Assembly: GCF_017357525.1 (NCBI RefSeq)
Contig: NZ_CP036172.1
Location: 2,082,561-2,146,560, forward strand
Reading direction: 5' to 3'
Source of the DNA: Methanofollis aquaemaris
Lineage (GTDB): Archaea; Halobacteriota; Methanomicrobia; Methanomicrobiales; Methanofollaceae
Length of the DNA: 64,000 nucleotides
Made by a program: the position numbers and the translations under genes. Below, one piece after another: positions 17,240 to 25,515 of the stretch. The notes beneath the pieces are model-generated. The model saw only the letters and a list, made by a program, of their open reading frames with translations. It ran no database searches and was not told the DNA's origin. The number at the start of each line of letters is the position of its first letter. The stretch's first letter is position 1.

Positions 17240-17625
17240 CTCTGTTGATTCCTCTTCCGGAGTGGAATATTCAGGGCTGATTCCTCTCTCGCCCCTACGT
17301 GACGGATCGACAGAGGAAGGGATCGCTCCTACCTTCCCCCTCCAATCGCCATCCCTGTGGTCCGGGGGCAGCGCCCCCGGTGTGAGGATGGGGGGAGGCA
17401 TGTGTTCGGAAGTGCCGGGGGAATGACGCGTGCGATCAGAGGGGTCACCCCTCTGAAGAATTTTCATCGCCGTCTCGCGCCGGGGGGCGGCAATTGAACA
17501 GGTCTTCCACTGATCCTCATGTCCTGAAAAGAGCGATCTAAACCATTTCAACACCCGGAGATCGAGCGACGAGTAATTTTCATCCCGTATGCTTGAGGCG
17601 TGCCCCTCGCCTCATGAGCAATTTT
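17240..17625. repeat. Dispersed GC-rich intergenic element, copy 2
   Basis: Lies between convergent DRG and trm1. It carries GCTCTGTTGATTCC at its left edge, the core ACCTTCCCCCTCCAATCG followed by GTCCGGGGGCAGCGCC (about 17330-17378), and the module GTATGCTTGAGGCGTGCC with CGCCTCATGAGCAATT (about 17587-17624). No gene is seen in 17227-17724. Confidence 0.6.
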
Positions 17626-17724
17626 ACAGAGCCAGAAGATCTTTGATCTTCGACAGCGCCCCGGCGCGAGTGGTGGGAAGGTGTGGGATCTGAAAGCCGG
17701 CACCACGCCTCTCCCGATCTTTTT

Positions 17725-18846
17725 TTACTCTCCCTCTCCCTTCACCGCCGCCTCGATCACTTCGAGCGGCGCCTCGGTCTTCACCCCGGTCCCGACATAG
17801 TGGGTTCGCGTCGCCGCATACCCAGCGTCCTGCACCCGCTGGAGCATCACGTCCATCGCCGGTGGAGAGGTCCGCAGCCGCTTGGCCACCCGGTGGTAGT
17901 CGTAGAAGGAGGAGGTCGGGAGTTCGGCCCTGAGGAGAGGGAGGAGGCGGCCGAGATAGGCGGCCGTGCCCAGACCCATCGTCGGGAGACGGGCTTCCAG
18001 GTCTTCGAGGAGGCCGGGGTCGTTGATCGCCCCGAGCCAGAGGGGGCCGACCGGACTGAGGGCCTCCCCACAGCGCGGGCAGGTCCGGCTTTCCGGGAAC
18101 ATCCCGGCCTGCTCGGCGCGGAAGAAACAGTGCGGGCACTGGAGAATATACCCGATCCGGCCGCGGGTTTGCTCGGCGGCGCTGACCCTGGGCACCACCC
18201 TGAGGTGGAGGCGGATGAAGTGCTCGTGGGCGAAGCAGAAGAGGGGCCTCACCCCCCGGTCGTACTTGACCATCTGGCGCGCCGCAAACCCGAGGAGCAC
18301 CCGCAGCCCCACCTCGCCGTGGTACTCGGTGTTCATCGGCCGCGCCCAGTACCGGCGCATCCCGGCCTTGAGATGGGCGCCGCAGAGCGGGGCGGTGTCG
18401 GTGGCGGTGATGCAGAGGAACCGTCTGGCGCTCCGGCACCCCGAGTCGGTGAAGGGCGCCGGCGTCCCGAAGGGGTCGAGGTCCACGCAGTCGAAACGGC
18501 GACTGCTCATCAGGGCGTTGGCGTCCTGGCAGGTCACCTCGGCGTCGAGGCCCAGGTCTCTGACATTGGCCCTGATCTCGGCCGCGGCCGAGGGGTCGAT
18601 GTCGTTGATGGTGGCGTGGGTCCCGGTCTCGTTCGCGATCCGCAGCCCGCGCACGCCGGTCGCCCCCATCGCATCGAGGTATTCGGAAGGACCGACCGCC
18701 GAGAGGAAGAGGACGGTGGCGTCGCGGTTCGCCTCCATCCGTGGGTTATAAAATATGGGGGCCGAACCGGGGGGGAACTGGGTGTTCTTATCCTGGACCG
18801 GTGCAAAAAATGACGTCTTCCCCTCGGTGACCCGTACTCTTTCCAT
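17725..18846 (-). CDS. trm1: tRNA (guanine-26 N2)-dimethyltransferase Trm1
   Basis: A 373-residue SAM-dependent enzyme that dimethylates G26 of tRNA. The N terminus has VTEGKTSFFAPVQD and the Trm1 signature FYNPRMEANRD. SAM-binding elements EYLDAMGATGVRGLR and DIDPSAAAEI follow, then the catalytic-region motif DLDPFGTPAPF near residue 120. A C-terminal zinc-binding segment has CPHC and CPRCGE around residues 235-262. Length is typical of archaeal Trm1. It is divergent from the adjacent tRNA-Arg gene. A TATTAAGG box lies about 30 bases upstream on the minus strand. Confidence 0.95.
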   Translation of the reverse strand: MERVRVTEGKTSFFAPVQDKNTQFPPGSAPIFYNPRMEANRDATVLFLSAVGPSEYLDAMGATGVRGLRIANETGTHATINDIDPSAAAEIRANVRDLGLDAEVTCQDANALMSSRRFDCVDLDPFGTPAPFTDSGCRSARRFLCITATDTAPLCGAHLKAGMRRYWARPMNTEYHGEVGLRVLLGFAARQMVKYDRGVRPLFCFAHEHFIRLHLRVVPRVSAAEQTRGRIGYILQCPHCFFRAEQAGMFPESRTCPRCGEALSPVGPLWLGAINDPGLLEDLEARLPTMGLGTAAYLGRLLPLLRAELPTSSFYDYHRVAKRLRTSPPAMDVMLQRVQDAGYAATRTHYVGTGVKTEAPLEVIEAAVKGEGE

Positions 18847-18912
18847 TGCGGCAGAGAGGTAGCCCTCTCAAAACCTTAATACCTTCCAGGCACCAATATC
18901 TACAGACACTGA

Positions 18913-18987
18913 GGGCTTGTGGCCTAGCCAGGATAGGGCGTCAGCCTCCTAAGCTGAATACCAGGGGTTCGAATCCCCTCAAGCCCG
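18913..18987 (+). tRNA. tRNA-Arg (anticodon CCT)
   Basis: A complete cloverleaf: acceptor GGGCTTG/CAAGCCC, anticodon stem TCAGC/GCTGA with loop CTCCTAA (anticodon CCT), T arm AGGGG-TTCGAAT-CCCCT and discriminator G. All stems pair. It is the left end of a tandem duplication, and the right copy at 21494 is degenerate. Confidence 0.95.
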
Positions 18988-18999
18988 CTCGATTTTATC

Positions 19000-19019
19000 A
19001 CTGCGAATGTATTCGCAGT
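19000..19019 (+). promoter_or_regulatory. Hairpin upstream of DUF3160 gene 1
   Basis: ACTGCGAAT and ATTCGCAGT form a perfect 9-bp inverted repeat with a two-base loop, between tRNA-Arg and the lipoprotein gene. The equivalent hairpin is preserved in the second copy (21581-21600) although the loop bases changed. It may be an operator, an RNA processing element or a stop for the tRNA transcript. Confidence 0.45.
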
Positions 19020-19067
19020 CTTGGATATCTTTATGGGGCCTTCGGCCTGATCTCAAGTCGTGAGATC

Positions 19068-21275
19068 ATGCACCGAATACTCCCGGCTCTTGTCCTCGGC
19101 GCGGCCCTCCTGATCGCGGGGTGCGCCACCGTAGACGACGCATCGCCTCCTGCACCCACAGTCGAGGGTGCGGCGGCGGAGAATGATACCGACTTTGCCC
19201 ATTCGTATACCCTCAAGCCCCTTGAGGTCACGCCGTCGGCACCGCAGTACGCCCTTCCCCTCGACCCCGGCACTGTCACGAACTGGGAGGAGGTCGTCGC
19301 CGCCCTCTCCCTCGGCGAGGAGGAACAGGCCCTCCTCAAGGAGCACGGCTTCGTCGTCGCCGCCTATCCCTTCGGCGACCAGGACGAGATCGTCGGGCCG
19401 TACAGGACCCTCGGCGAGCATGACGTCCCGCTCTTCCTCTCCTCCGACACTCTTCTCCACCTCTACCATGCCCAGTTCGACGACACTCTGCGCCGCGTCG
19501 AGGAACGCGAGTTCTTCGACGACCTCCGGGCCCTCGACGTCGCCCTCCTCAACGCTTCCGAGAAAGCCTATCGACAGAGTTCGGGGGAGGCGAAGGAGGC
19601 GGCCAGGCTGAACATGGGCTATTATGCCGTGGCCGCGACGCTCCTCGCGCCCGACGCCGAACAGGTCGGCGACGGCTTCGACCCTGAGGACGTCAAACGC
19701 TATCATGTCGACGTCCCGGCACCGGTCCGCGACGAGGTCGAGGCCGAACTCGCCCTCATCGACCGGCAGGCCGGGCTTACCCCCTCGCCCCTCTTCTCGT
19801 ACACCGAGGACTACACCCAGTACCGCCCGCGCGGCCACTACACTCAATCGGAAAGACTCAAAAATTATTTCCAGGCGATGATGTGGCACGGGCGGATGCC
19901 CTTCCTTCTCAACGCCACCCGGCAGGTTCCCGAGGAGGAGGCGCGCATCCAGACCGCGGCCGCCGCCAGGACCGCGGCGCTCCTCGCCGACGACCCCGAC
20001 CTGATGGAACACTGGGACCGGGTCTACGAGGTCACCGCCTTCTATGTCGGCTACGCAGACGACCTCGGACCGGAGGAGTATATCGCCGCGATGGAGCGCC
20101 TCTTCGGTGGGGCGAAGCAGGACCTCACTCCCGACGAAGTCGATGCCCTCAGGCAGGAACTCCGGACCCTTGACCCGCCGGCGATCTACAGCGGGACCGG
20201 TTACCAGAATGTGGGCTCCCCTGAAGAGGCGAGAAAGGCGCTCAACGCCACCATGGGCTTCAGGTTCATGGGCCAGCGTTTTGTCCCCGACTCCTACTTC
20301 TTCTCCGAACTCGTCTACCCGTACACCGGCGAGTTCACCGGGGCCGGCGAACCCTTCACGCTCGTCGGAGGTTATCGGAGCGTTCCGACCGGCCTGGACG
20401 TGATGGCCCTCCTCGGCTCGGAACAGGCCCGCACCCTCCTGGACCGTGGCGAAGACAGCGCCTATGCAAAGTATGATCCGGCCTATGGCAGACTTGAGGC
20501 CGAACTCGCCGCGCTCAACGAGAGCGCGTGGCGCCAGAACCTCTACTGGGGCTGGCTGTACTCGCTCCGCCCCCTCCTCGTCGAGTTCGGGGAGGGTTAC
20601 CCGACCTTCATGCAGACCTCCGCCTGGCAGGAGAAAGAACTCACCACGTCGCTCGCCTCCTGGACCGAACTCCGCCACGACACCATCCTCTATGCCAAGC
20701 AGAGTTATACGTTCGGCAAAGGGCCTGCCACCTCGCCCGAGAAACCCGAGATCCCTGGCTATGTCGAACCGGTACCCGAGGCCTACCACCGCCTCGGGGC
20801 CCTCAACGCCATGACCGCCGACGGGCTCTTCGACCTCGACGTCCTTGACCCCGCCGCGCAGCGGCGGCTCAGAGATCTCGGCGACGTCATCGATCGGTTC
20901 ACCGACCTCTCGGTGAAAGAACTCGAAGGCGTTCCCCTCACCGCCGACGACCACGCCTTCATCAGGGACGCCGCCGAGACTCTCGACGACCTTGTGATCA
21001 ACCTCGAGGCACGGACGACTCTGGTTGCCGACGTGCATTCTGATCCGTACGAAAAAATCGTCCTGGAGGAGGGCGTGGGTCCTGTCGACCTCATCGTCGT
21101 CGCCTGCCCCGAACCCGACGGTGCGGTTACCCTCTGCGCCGGCCCGGTCCTCTCGTACTATGAGTTCACGCACCCGCTCGACGACCGCCTCACCGACGAG
21201 GCCTGGCGGGAGATGCTCAGGGAAGCACCCCCGACCAGGCCCTGGTGGACCGGCGAGTACGCGGTGGTGGCGTGA
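19068..21275 (+). CDS. DUF3160 lipoprotein, copy 1
   Basis: A 735-residue exported lipoprotein. The signal peptide MHRILPALVLGAALLIAGC ends in a good lipobox (LIAGC). The mature part carries the DUF3160 pattern: HDVPLFLSSDTLLHLYHAQF near residue 125, MWHGRMPFLLNATRQ near 285, SGTGYQNVGSPEEARKALN near 380, MGFRFMGQRFVPDS near 400, WRQNLYWGWLYSLRPLL near 490, and a C-terminal LVADVHSDPYEKIVLEEGVG with EFTHPLDDRLTDEAW. The start is set at the ATG after GTGAGATC; the frame is open upstream through the tRNA and cannot all be coding. The family has no known function. It is anchored outside the membrane and is nearly identical in layout to the gene at 21649. Confidence 0.88.
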   Translation: MHRILPALVLGAALLIAGCATVDDASPPAPTVEGAAAENDTDFAHSYTLKPLEVTPSAPQYALPLDPGTVTNWEEVVAALSLGEEEQALLKEHGFVVAAYPFGDQDEIVGPYRTLGEHDVPLFLSSDTLLHLYHAQFDDTLRRVEEREFFDDLRALDVALLNASEKAYRQSSGEAKEAARLNMGYYAVAATLLAPDAEQVGDGFDPEDVKRYHVDVPAPVRDEVEAELALIDRQAGLTPSPLFSYTEDYTQYRPRGHYTQSERLKNYFQAMMWHGRMPFLLNATRQVPEEEARIQTAAAARTAALLADDPDLMEHWDRVYEVTAFYVGYADDLGPEEYIAAMERLFGGAKQDLTPDEVDALRQELRTLDPPAIYSGTGYQNVGSPEEARKALNATMGFRFMGQRFVPDSYFFSELVYPYTGEFTGAGEPFTLVGGYRSVPTGLDVMALLGSEQARTLLDRGEDSAYAKYDPAYGRLEAELAALNESAWRQNLYWGWLYSLRPLLVEFGEGYPTFMQTSAWQEKELTTSLASWTELRHDTILYAKQSYTFGKGPATSPEKPEIPGYVEPVPEAYHRLGALNAMTADGLFDLDVLDPAAQRRLRDLGDVIDRFTDLSVKELEGVPLTADDHAFIRDAAETLDDLVINLEARTTLVADVHSDPYEKIVLEEGVGPVDLIVVACPEPDGAVTLCAGPVLSYYEFTHPLDDRLTDEAWREMLREAPPTRPWWTGEYAVVA

Positions 21276-21276
21276 G

Positions 21277-21490
21277 GTGCGCCGCATCCTCGTGGGTGCT
21301 GTGGTCCTCATCCTCTTTTTCTTTGTCTTCCTCCCTTCAACCAGACCGTTGCCCTGAATCTCTCCATCGAGTGGGTGGACGGGATCGGCTCGACGGTCTC
21401 CCTCCTGTTCTCTCCTGGGCCTCAATGCCTCAGTCACGTCCTCGACGCTCAGGGCCGCGCCAGGCGAGCAAGTGGAGGTGGTCGTAGAGA
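21277..21490 (+). pseudogene. Frameshifted remnant of a secreted-protein gene between the duplicated copies
   Basis: Starting at a GTG two bases after the DUF3160 stop, the reading RRILVGAVVLILFFFVFLPS looks like a signal anchor but stops after 27 codons. Shifting frame gives NQTVALNLSIEWVDGIGSTV, and shifting again gives LNASVTSSTLRAAPGEQVEV, both of natural secreted-protein character. That last frame runs directly into the decayed tRNA copy. I read it as the 5' part of a gene that lost its frame and was cut by the duplication join. This is an interpretation of composition only; no homolog was checked. Confidence 0.4.
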
Positions 21491-21493
21491 CGA

Positions 21494-21568
21494 GGGCCTG
21501 TGACCTGGCCAGGATAGGGCGTCACCCTCCTGAGCTGAATACCGGGGATTCGAATCCCCTCAAGCCCG
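21494..21568 (+). pseudogene. Decayed tRNA-Arg copy (pseudo-tRNA)
   Basis: Aligns base for base with tRNA-Arg(CCT) at 18913 over 75 positions. It has changes that break four stems: an acceptor pair becomes C-A (position 5/68), the D stem becomes A10-C25, the anticodon stem gains a C-C mismatch, and the invariant G53-C61 pair becomes A-C. The anticodon triplet CCT is kept. It is unlikely to be a working tRNA. Confidence 0.8.
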
Positions 21569-21580
21569 CTCGGTTTTATC

Positions 21581-21600
21581 ACTGCGAAATTATTCGCAGT
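21581..21600 (+). promoter_or_regulatory. Hairpin upstream of DUF3160 gene 2
   Basis: ACTGCGAA and TTCGCAGT pair across an ATTA loop. This is the counterpart of the hairpin at 19000, with stem kept and loop altered, while the neighbouring tRNA copy has decayed. That points to selection on the stem. Confidence 0.45.
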
Positions 21601-21648
21601 CTTGGATATCTTTATTGCGCCGTCGGCCCGATCTCCTGTCGTGAGATC

Positions 21649-23832
21649 ATGCACCGAATACTCCCAGCCCTTATCCTTGGTGCGGCCCTCCTCGTCGCAG
21701 GGTGCGCTACCGTAGACGACGCATCGCCTCCTGCACCCACGCCTCCGCTCAAGGGTGCGGCAGTGACGGATGATCCCGGCTTTGCCGGGTATTATCCGTC
21801 CGAGCCCCTGGAGGTCACGCCGTCGGCACCGCAGTACGCCCTCCCCCTCGACCCTGCGACCGTCACGAACTGGGACGAGGTCGTCGCCGCCCTCTCCCTT
21901 GGCCCTGAAGAGCAGGCCCTCATCAGGGAGCACGGTTTCGTCGTCGCCGCGTACCCCATGGGGCCCGAAGACGACATGGTCAGGCCGTACAAAGTCCTCG
22001 GCGACCGGAACGTCCCGCTCTTCCTCTCCTCTGACACCCTCTACCACCTCTATCATGCCCAGTTCGACGACACCCTCAGCCGGGTCGAGGAGTCCGAGTT
22101 CTTCGACGATCTCCGGGCCCTCGACACCGCTCTCCTCAACGCCTCCGAGGAAGCCTATCGGCAGGCTTCGGGCGAGGCGAAGGAGGCGGCCAGACTGAAC
22201 ATGGGCTACTATGCCGTGGCCCTCGCCCTCCTCGACCCTTCAGACGTCGACGTCCCGGCCGAGGTCCGCGCCGGGGTCGAGGCCGAACTCGACCTCATCG
22301 AGGGGCAGGCCGGGCTTGCGTCCTCGCCTCTCTTCTCGTACTCCGAGGACTACTCGCAATACCGCCCACGCGGCCACTACACCAGATCGGAAAAACTCAA
22401 CAATTATTTCCTGGCGATGATGTGGCACGGACGGATGCCCTTCCTCCTCAACGCCACCAGGCAGGTCAGTGAGGAGGAGGCACGCGTCCAGACCGCGGCC
22501 GCCGCAAGAACCGCAGCGGTCCTTGCCGACGACCCCGACCTGATGGCGCGCTGGGACCGGATCTACGAGGTCACCGCCTTCTATGTCGGCTACTCCGACG
22601 ACGCCGGACCGAGAGAATATATCGCCGCGATGGAACGGCTCTTCGGCGGGGCAAAGCAGGATCTCGGCCCCGAAGAGGTCGAGGCCCTCAGGCAGGAACT
22701 CCAGGGCCGGAACCCGCCGTCGATCTACAGCGGGACCGGCTACCAGGTTGTCTATTCGCCTGAAGAGGCGAGAGCGATGCTCAACGCCACCCAGGGATTC
22801 AGGTTCATGGGCCAGCGTTTGGTCCCTGACTCTCACGTCTTTTCCGAAATGGTCTACCCGTACGTCGGCGAGTTCACCGGGACCGGCGAACCCTTCACCA
22901 TGATCGACGGCGGCCGGAATGTCCCGACCGGCCTGGACCTGATGGCCCTCCTCGGTTCAGAGCAGGCCCGCACCCTTCTGGCCGAGGGCGGGGACAGTGC
23001 CTATGCAGACTATGACGCGGTCTACTCCGGGTTCGAGGCCGATCTCGCCGCGCTCAACGAGAGCGCGTGGCGCCAGAACCTCTACTGGGGCTGGCTGAAC
23101 TCGCTCCGCCCGCTCCTCGGCGAGTTCGGGGAGGGTTACCCGACCTTCATGCAGACGCCGGCCTGGCAGGAGAAGGAACTCACCACCGCGCTCGCCTCAT
23201 GGACCGAACTCCGCCGCGACACCATCCTCTATGTCAAACAGAGTTATACCGGCGGCGGCAGCGTGTCGGTCCCGCCTGAGAAACCCGAAATCCCGGGCTA
23301 CGTCGAACCGGTCCCCGAGGCCTACCACCGCCTCGGAGCCCTCAATGCCATGACCGAAGAAGGACTCTCAGACTTCGGCGTCCTGGACGCCGCCGCAGAG
23401 CGGCGGCTCGGCACCCTCGGCGAGGTGATCGACCGGTTCACCGCGCTCTCGGTGAAAGAACTCGAAGGCGTCCCCCTCACCGCCGACGACCACGCCTTCA
23501 TCAGGGACGCCGCCGAGACCCTCGACGACCTGGTCTCAGACCTCGAGGCCCGGACGACCCTGGTCGCCGACGTGCACTCAGACCCGTACCACGACCTCGT
23601 CCTGGAAGAGGGCGTGGGGTACGTCGACCTCATCGTCGTCGCCTGCCCGACCGCCGACGGTGCGGCCACCCTCTGCGCCGGCCCGGTCTTCTCGTACTAC
23701 GAGTTCACGCACCCGCTCGACGACCGCCTCACTGACAAGGCATGGGTGGAGATGCTCAGGGACGACCCGCCGCCCAGGCCCTGGTGGACCGGCGAGTACG
23801 CGGTGGCGGCGCACCCCGTCACCGTCAGATAA
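21649..23832 (+). CDS. DUF3160 lipoprotein, copy 2
   Basis: A 727-residue paralog of the preceding lipoprotein. The signal peptide MHRILPALILGAALLVAGC has lipobox LVAGC. The DUF3160 landmarks recur in order: RNVPLFLSSDTLYHLYHAQF, MWHGRMPFLLNATRQ, SGTGYQVVYSPEEARAMLN, WRQNLYWGWLNSLRPLL and LVADVHSDPYHDLVLEEGVG. It lacks a segment of about 16 residues near position 200 (copy 1 has DAEQVGDGFDPEDVKRYH there) and has a few extra residues at the C terminus. Divergence is spread along the gene while the frame stays intact, so both copies appear to be under selection. The UbiA gene begins 40 bases downstream. Confidence 0.88.
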   Translation: MHRILPALILGAALLVAGCATVDDASPPAPTPPLKGAAVTDDPGFAGYYPSEPLEVTPSAPQYALPLDPATVTNWDEVVAALSLGPEEQALIREHGFVVAAYPMGPEDDMVRPYKVLGDRNVPLFLSSDTLYHLYHAQFDDTLSRVEESEFFDDLRALDTALLNASEEAYRQASGEAKEAARLNMGYYAVALALLDPSDVDVPAEVRAGVEAELDLIEGQAGLASSPLFSYSEDYSQYRPRGHYTRSEKLNNYFLAMMWHGRMPFLLNATRQVSEEEARVQTAAAARTAAVLADDPDLMARWDRIYEVTAFYVGYSDDAGPREYIAAMERLFGGAKQDLGPEEVEALRQELQGRNPPSIYSGTGYQVVYSPEEARAMLNATQGFRFMGQRLVPDSHVFSEMVYPYVGEFTGTGEPFTMIDGGRNVPTGLDLMALLGSEQARTLLAEGGDSAYADYDAVYSGFEADLAALNESAWRQNLYWGWLNSLRPLLGEFGEGYPTFMQTPAWQEKELTTALASWTELRRDTILYVKQSYTGGGSVSVPPEKPEIPGYVEPVPEAYHRLGALNAMTEEGLSDFGVLDAAAERRLGTLGEVIDRFTALSVKELEGVPLTADDHAFIRDAAETLDDLVSDLEARTTLVADVHSDPYHDLVLEEGVGYVDLIVVACPTADGAATLCAGPVFSYYEFTHPLDDRLTDKAWVEMLRDDPPPRPWWTGEYAVAAHPVTVR

Positions 23833-23872
23833 GTGGGATTGAAATATCTCTCCCGCTCACCTCTTTCTCAGC

Positions 23873-24709
23873 ATGCACGGCTATCTTGCGATCACCCGCC
23901 CGGTCAACTCGGTCATCGCCGGCCTCGCCGGGGTGCTCGGCTACCTCATCGCCACCGGCACGGTCAGGCCCGAGGCCGCGCTCCTCATCGGGATCGTCGC
24001 CCTCGTCACCGCCGCAGGCAACACCATCAACGACTACTGCGACGCCGAGATCGACGCCGTCAACCGGCCCGACCGTCCCATCCCCTCGGGCGCGGTCTCC
24101 GGGCGCGGGGCGCTCATCTATGCCGCCCTTCTCTTTACCGGCGGCGTCGCTCTTGCTCTCGTCACCAACCCCCTCTGCCTGGGGATCGCCGTCTTCAACT
24201 CGGTGCTCCTGGTGCTGTACGCGGTGCGCCTCAAGGGCACCCCCTTCCTCGGCAACCTCGCCGTCGCCTACCTCTCGTCGTCCATCTTTCTCTTCGGCGG
24301 GGCGCTTGCCGGGGCTGAAGGTCTTCTTGCGACCCTCCCGGTGGCCGGGGTCACCCTCCTCGCCATGCTCGCCCGCGAGGTGCTCAAGGACGCCGAGGAT
24401 GTCGAGGGCGACCGGGCCGGCGGGGCCAGGACGCTCCCGATGCTCATCGGGGTGCCCCGTTCGGTCACCCTTGCCCTCGGCTTCGCCCTTGCGGCCGTCG
24501 TCCTCTCGATGCTCCCGGTCTTTCGCTGGTGGGGCCTCCCGTACCTCCTCGCCATCGGCACCCTCAATATCGCTGTCCTCTTCAGGTCGGCAGGGGTGCG
24601 CGGGTGCGACACGCCGGCCTGTGTCCGGACCTCCGGGGTCACCTCGACCCTGAAGAAGGGGATGTTCCTCTCGTTGCTGGTCTTCACCGCAGCCGCCATA
24701 CTCTGCTGA
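23873..24709 (+). CDS. ubiA: UbiA family prenyltransferase, likely digeranylgeranylglyceryl phosphate synthase
   Basis: A 278-residue membrane enzyme with about eight or nine helices. Both aspartate-rich motifs of the superfamily are present: NDYCDAEIDAVNRPDRP near residue 58 and DAEDVEGDRAGG near residue 173. In archaea this subfamily typically transfers the second geranylgeranyl chain to geranylgeranylglyceryl phosphate, a committed step of ether-lipid synthesis. That specific assignment rests on lineage and length and not on a diagnostic residue. The gene lies 40 bases after the second DUF3160 gene and may be read with it. Confidence 0.85.
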   Translation: MHGYLAITRPVNSVIAGLAGVLGYLIATGTVRPEAALLIGIVALVTAAGNTINDYCDAEIDAVNRPDRPIPSGAVSGRGALIYAALLFTGGVALALVTNPLCLGIAVFNSVLLVLYAVRLKGTPFLGNLAVAYLSSSIFLFGGALAGAEGLLATLPVAGVTLLAMLAREVLKDAEDVEGDRAGGARTLPMLIGVPRSVTLALGFALAAVVLSMLPVFRWWGLPYLLAIGTLNIAVLFRSAGVRGCDTPACVRTSGVTSTLKKGMFLSLLVFTAAAILC

Positions 24710-24877
24710 GGTGAAGATTTCGGGATTATGACTTTTCCTCTGTCACATGGGATATCGGACGAATAATCGGAGTCATGATGAAGAAAAGGGTTTTATACTG
24801 TCGATTGATTTCCTCATCAAAAATATAAACAAACCGAAACCTTTTCTATCCGTCCCCCGCATGATCGTGTTGAGAGC

Positions 24878-25288
24878 ATGAAGGTCTATCAGCGCGGGGA
24901 CACCTATATCGCACCAAAGGGCTCTTTTTTTGATGGGAATGTCCACATCCCGGGAAACTTTATCGTCCCGCCTGAAACCCATATCTGGGGCCGGCTCGAT
25001 GTCGACGGCTGTCTCGAACTCGGGCCGCTCTCGACCGTCGGGGAGGACGTCACCTGCGGCTCAGGAGTTATCGGCCGGGGCGTGCGGATCAAGGGGAAAC
25101 TCTCCTCGGCAGGCGATGTCACCGTCTCCGACCAGGCCGTGATCAATGGGGTCACCGCGCAGGGGGACATCATCCTCAGGCCAGGGGTGCGGGTCGGCGA
25201 GGTGAGGAGCGAGGCCACCATCTATGTCTGCGGCAAGATCGTCTCGACCAAACTTACCGGGAAGAACGTGAAGGTGTCGGGGAACTAG
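24878..25288 (+). CDS. Bactofilin-like polymer-forming protein
   Basis: A 136-residue, all-beta protein. Its central part reads as repeated short beta-helix rungs, for example GLD-like RLDVDGCLELGPLSTVGED, GVRIKGKLSSAGDVTVSDQA and VISGVTAQGDII-type turns, ending TKLTGKNVKVSGN. This matches the polymer-forming cytoskeletal (bactofilin, DUF583) fold. No membrane segment is present. An AT-rich region upstream (24780-24840) supplies a possible TATA box (TTTTATACTG, about 24791-24800). No partner gene is adjacent. A structural or scaffold role is likely but unproven in archaea. Confidence 0.7.
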   Translation: MKVYQRGDTYIAPKGSFFDGNVHIPGNFIVPPETHIWGRLDVDGCLELGPLSTVGEDVTCGSGVIGRGVRIKGKLSSAGDVTVSDQAVINGVTAQGDIILRPGVRVGEVRSEATIYVCGKIVSTKLTGKNVKVSGN

Positions 25289-25319
25289 GGGCGAGTCAAG
25301 AACAAAATATCGCCAACGC

Positions 25320-25510
25320 GATGCAATTGAACGAGATCTCTCTCTCTCATCGCGTGAAAAGGACGTAGGGGACGACACCACCCTCTTCATGTTCCTCTCT
25401 CTGTCTTCCTGTTCCTATCGCAATCCCGGGGGTCCGGAATGAAGATGGGAAGGTGGCATAAAAGATCCTGAAGAGAGGGGGGTCATTCTCGCCCCTGCCT
25501 CCCGTACCCC
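25320..25510. repeat. Dispersed GC-rich intergenic element, copy 3 (short)
   Basis: Between convergent genes. Contains CTTCCTGTTCCTATCGCA followed by CCCGGGGGTCCGG (about 25406-25437), matching the core seen at other intergenic sites. No gene. Confidence 0.5.
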
Positions 25511-25515
25511 TGCTC

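Larger units (their letters stand above)
18913..23832 (+). repeat. Tandem duplication: tRNA-Arg, hairpin leader and DUF3160 gene
   Basis: Two copies of the order tRNA-Arg / hairpin / DUF3160 gene lie head to tail with the tRNAs 2581 bases apart. The non-coding stretch between tRNA and gene is also clearly homologous in the two copies, including CTTGGATATCTTTAT and GTGAGATCATGCACCGAA. The whole segment was therefore duplicated, not just the gene. The left copy keeps an intact tRNA; the right copy has a decayed one. Confidence 0.85.

Noticed and set aside
19053-21437. A 794-residue minus-strand reading frame antisense to DUF3160 gene 1
   Set aside because: It mirrors the GC-rich coding strand, has Glu/Gly/Val/Arg-heavy composition with no motif, and crosses the intergenic leader and gene remnant. 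The plus-strand gene has a lipobox and a paralog.
18913-21568. Integrated mobile element at tRNA-Arg
   Set aside because: No integrase, relaxase or phage gene lies between the two tRNA copies; the segment contains only a duplicated lipoprotein gene and a remnant, so a tandem duplication fits better.
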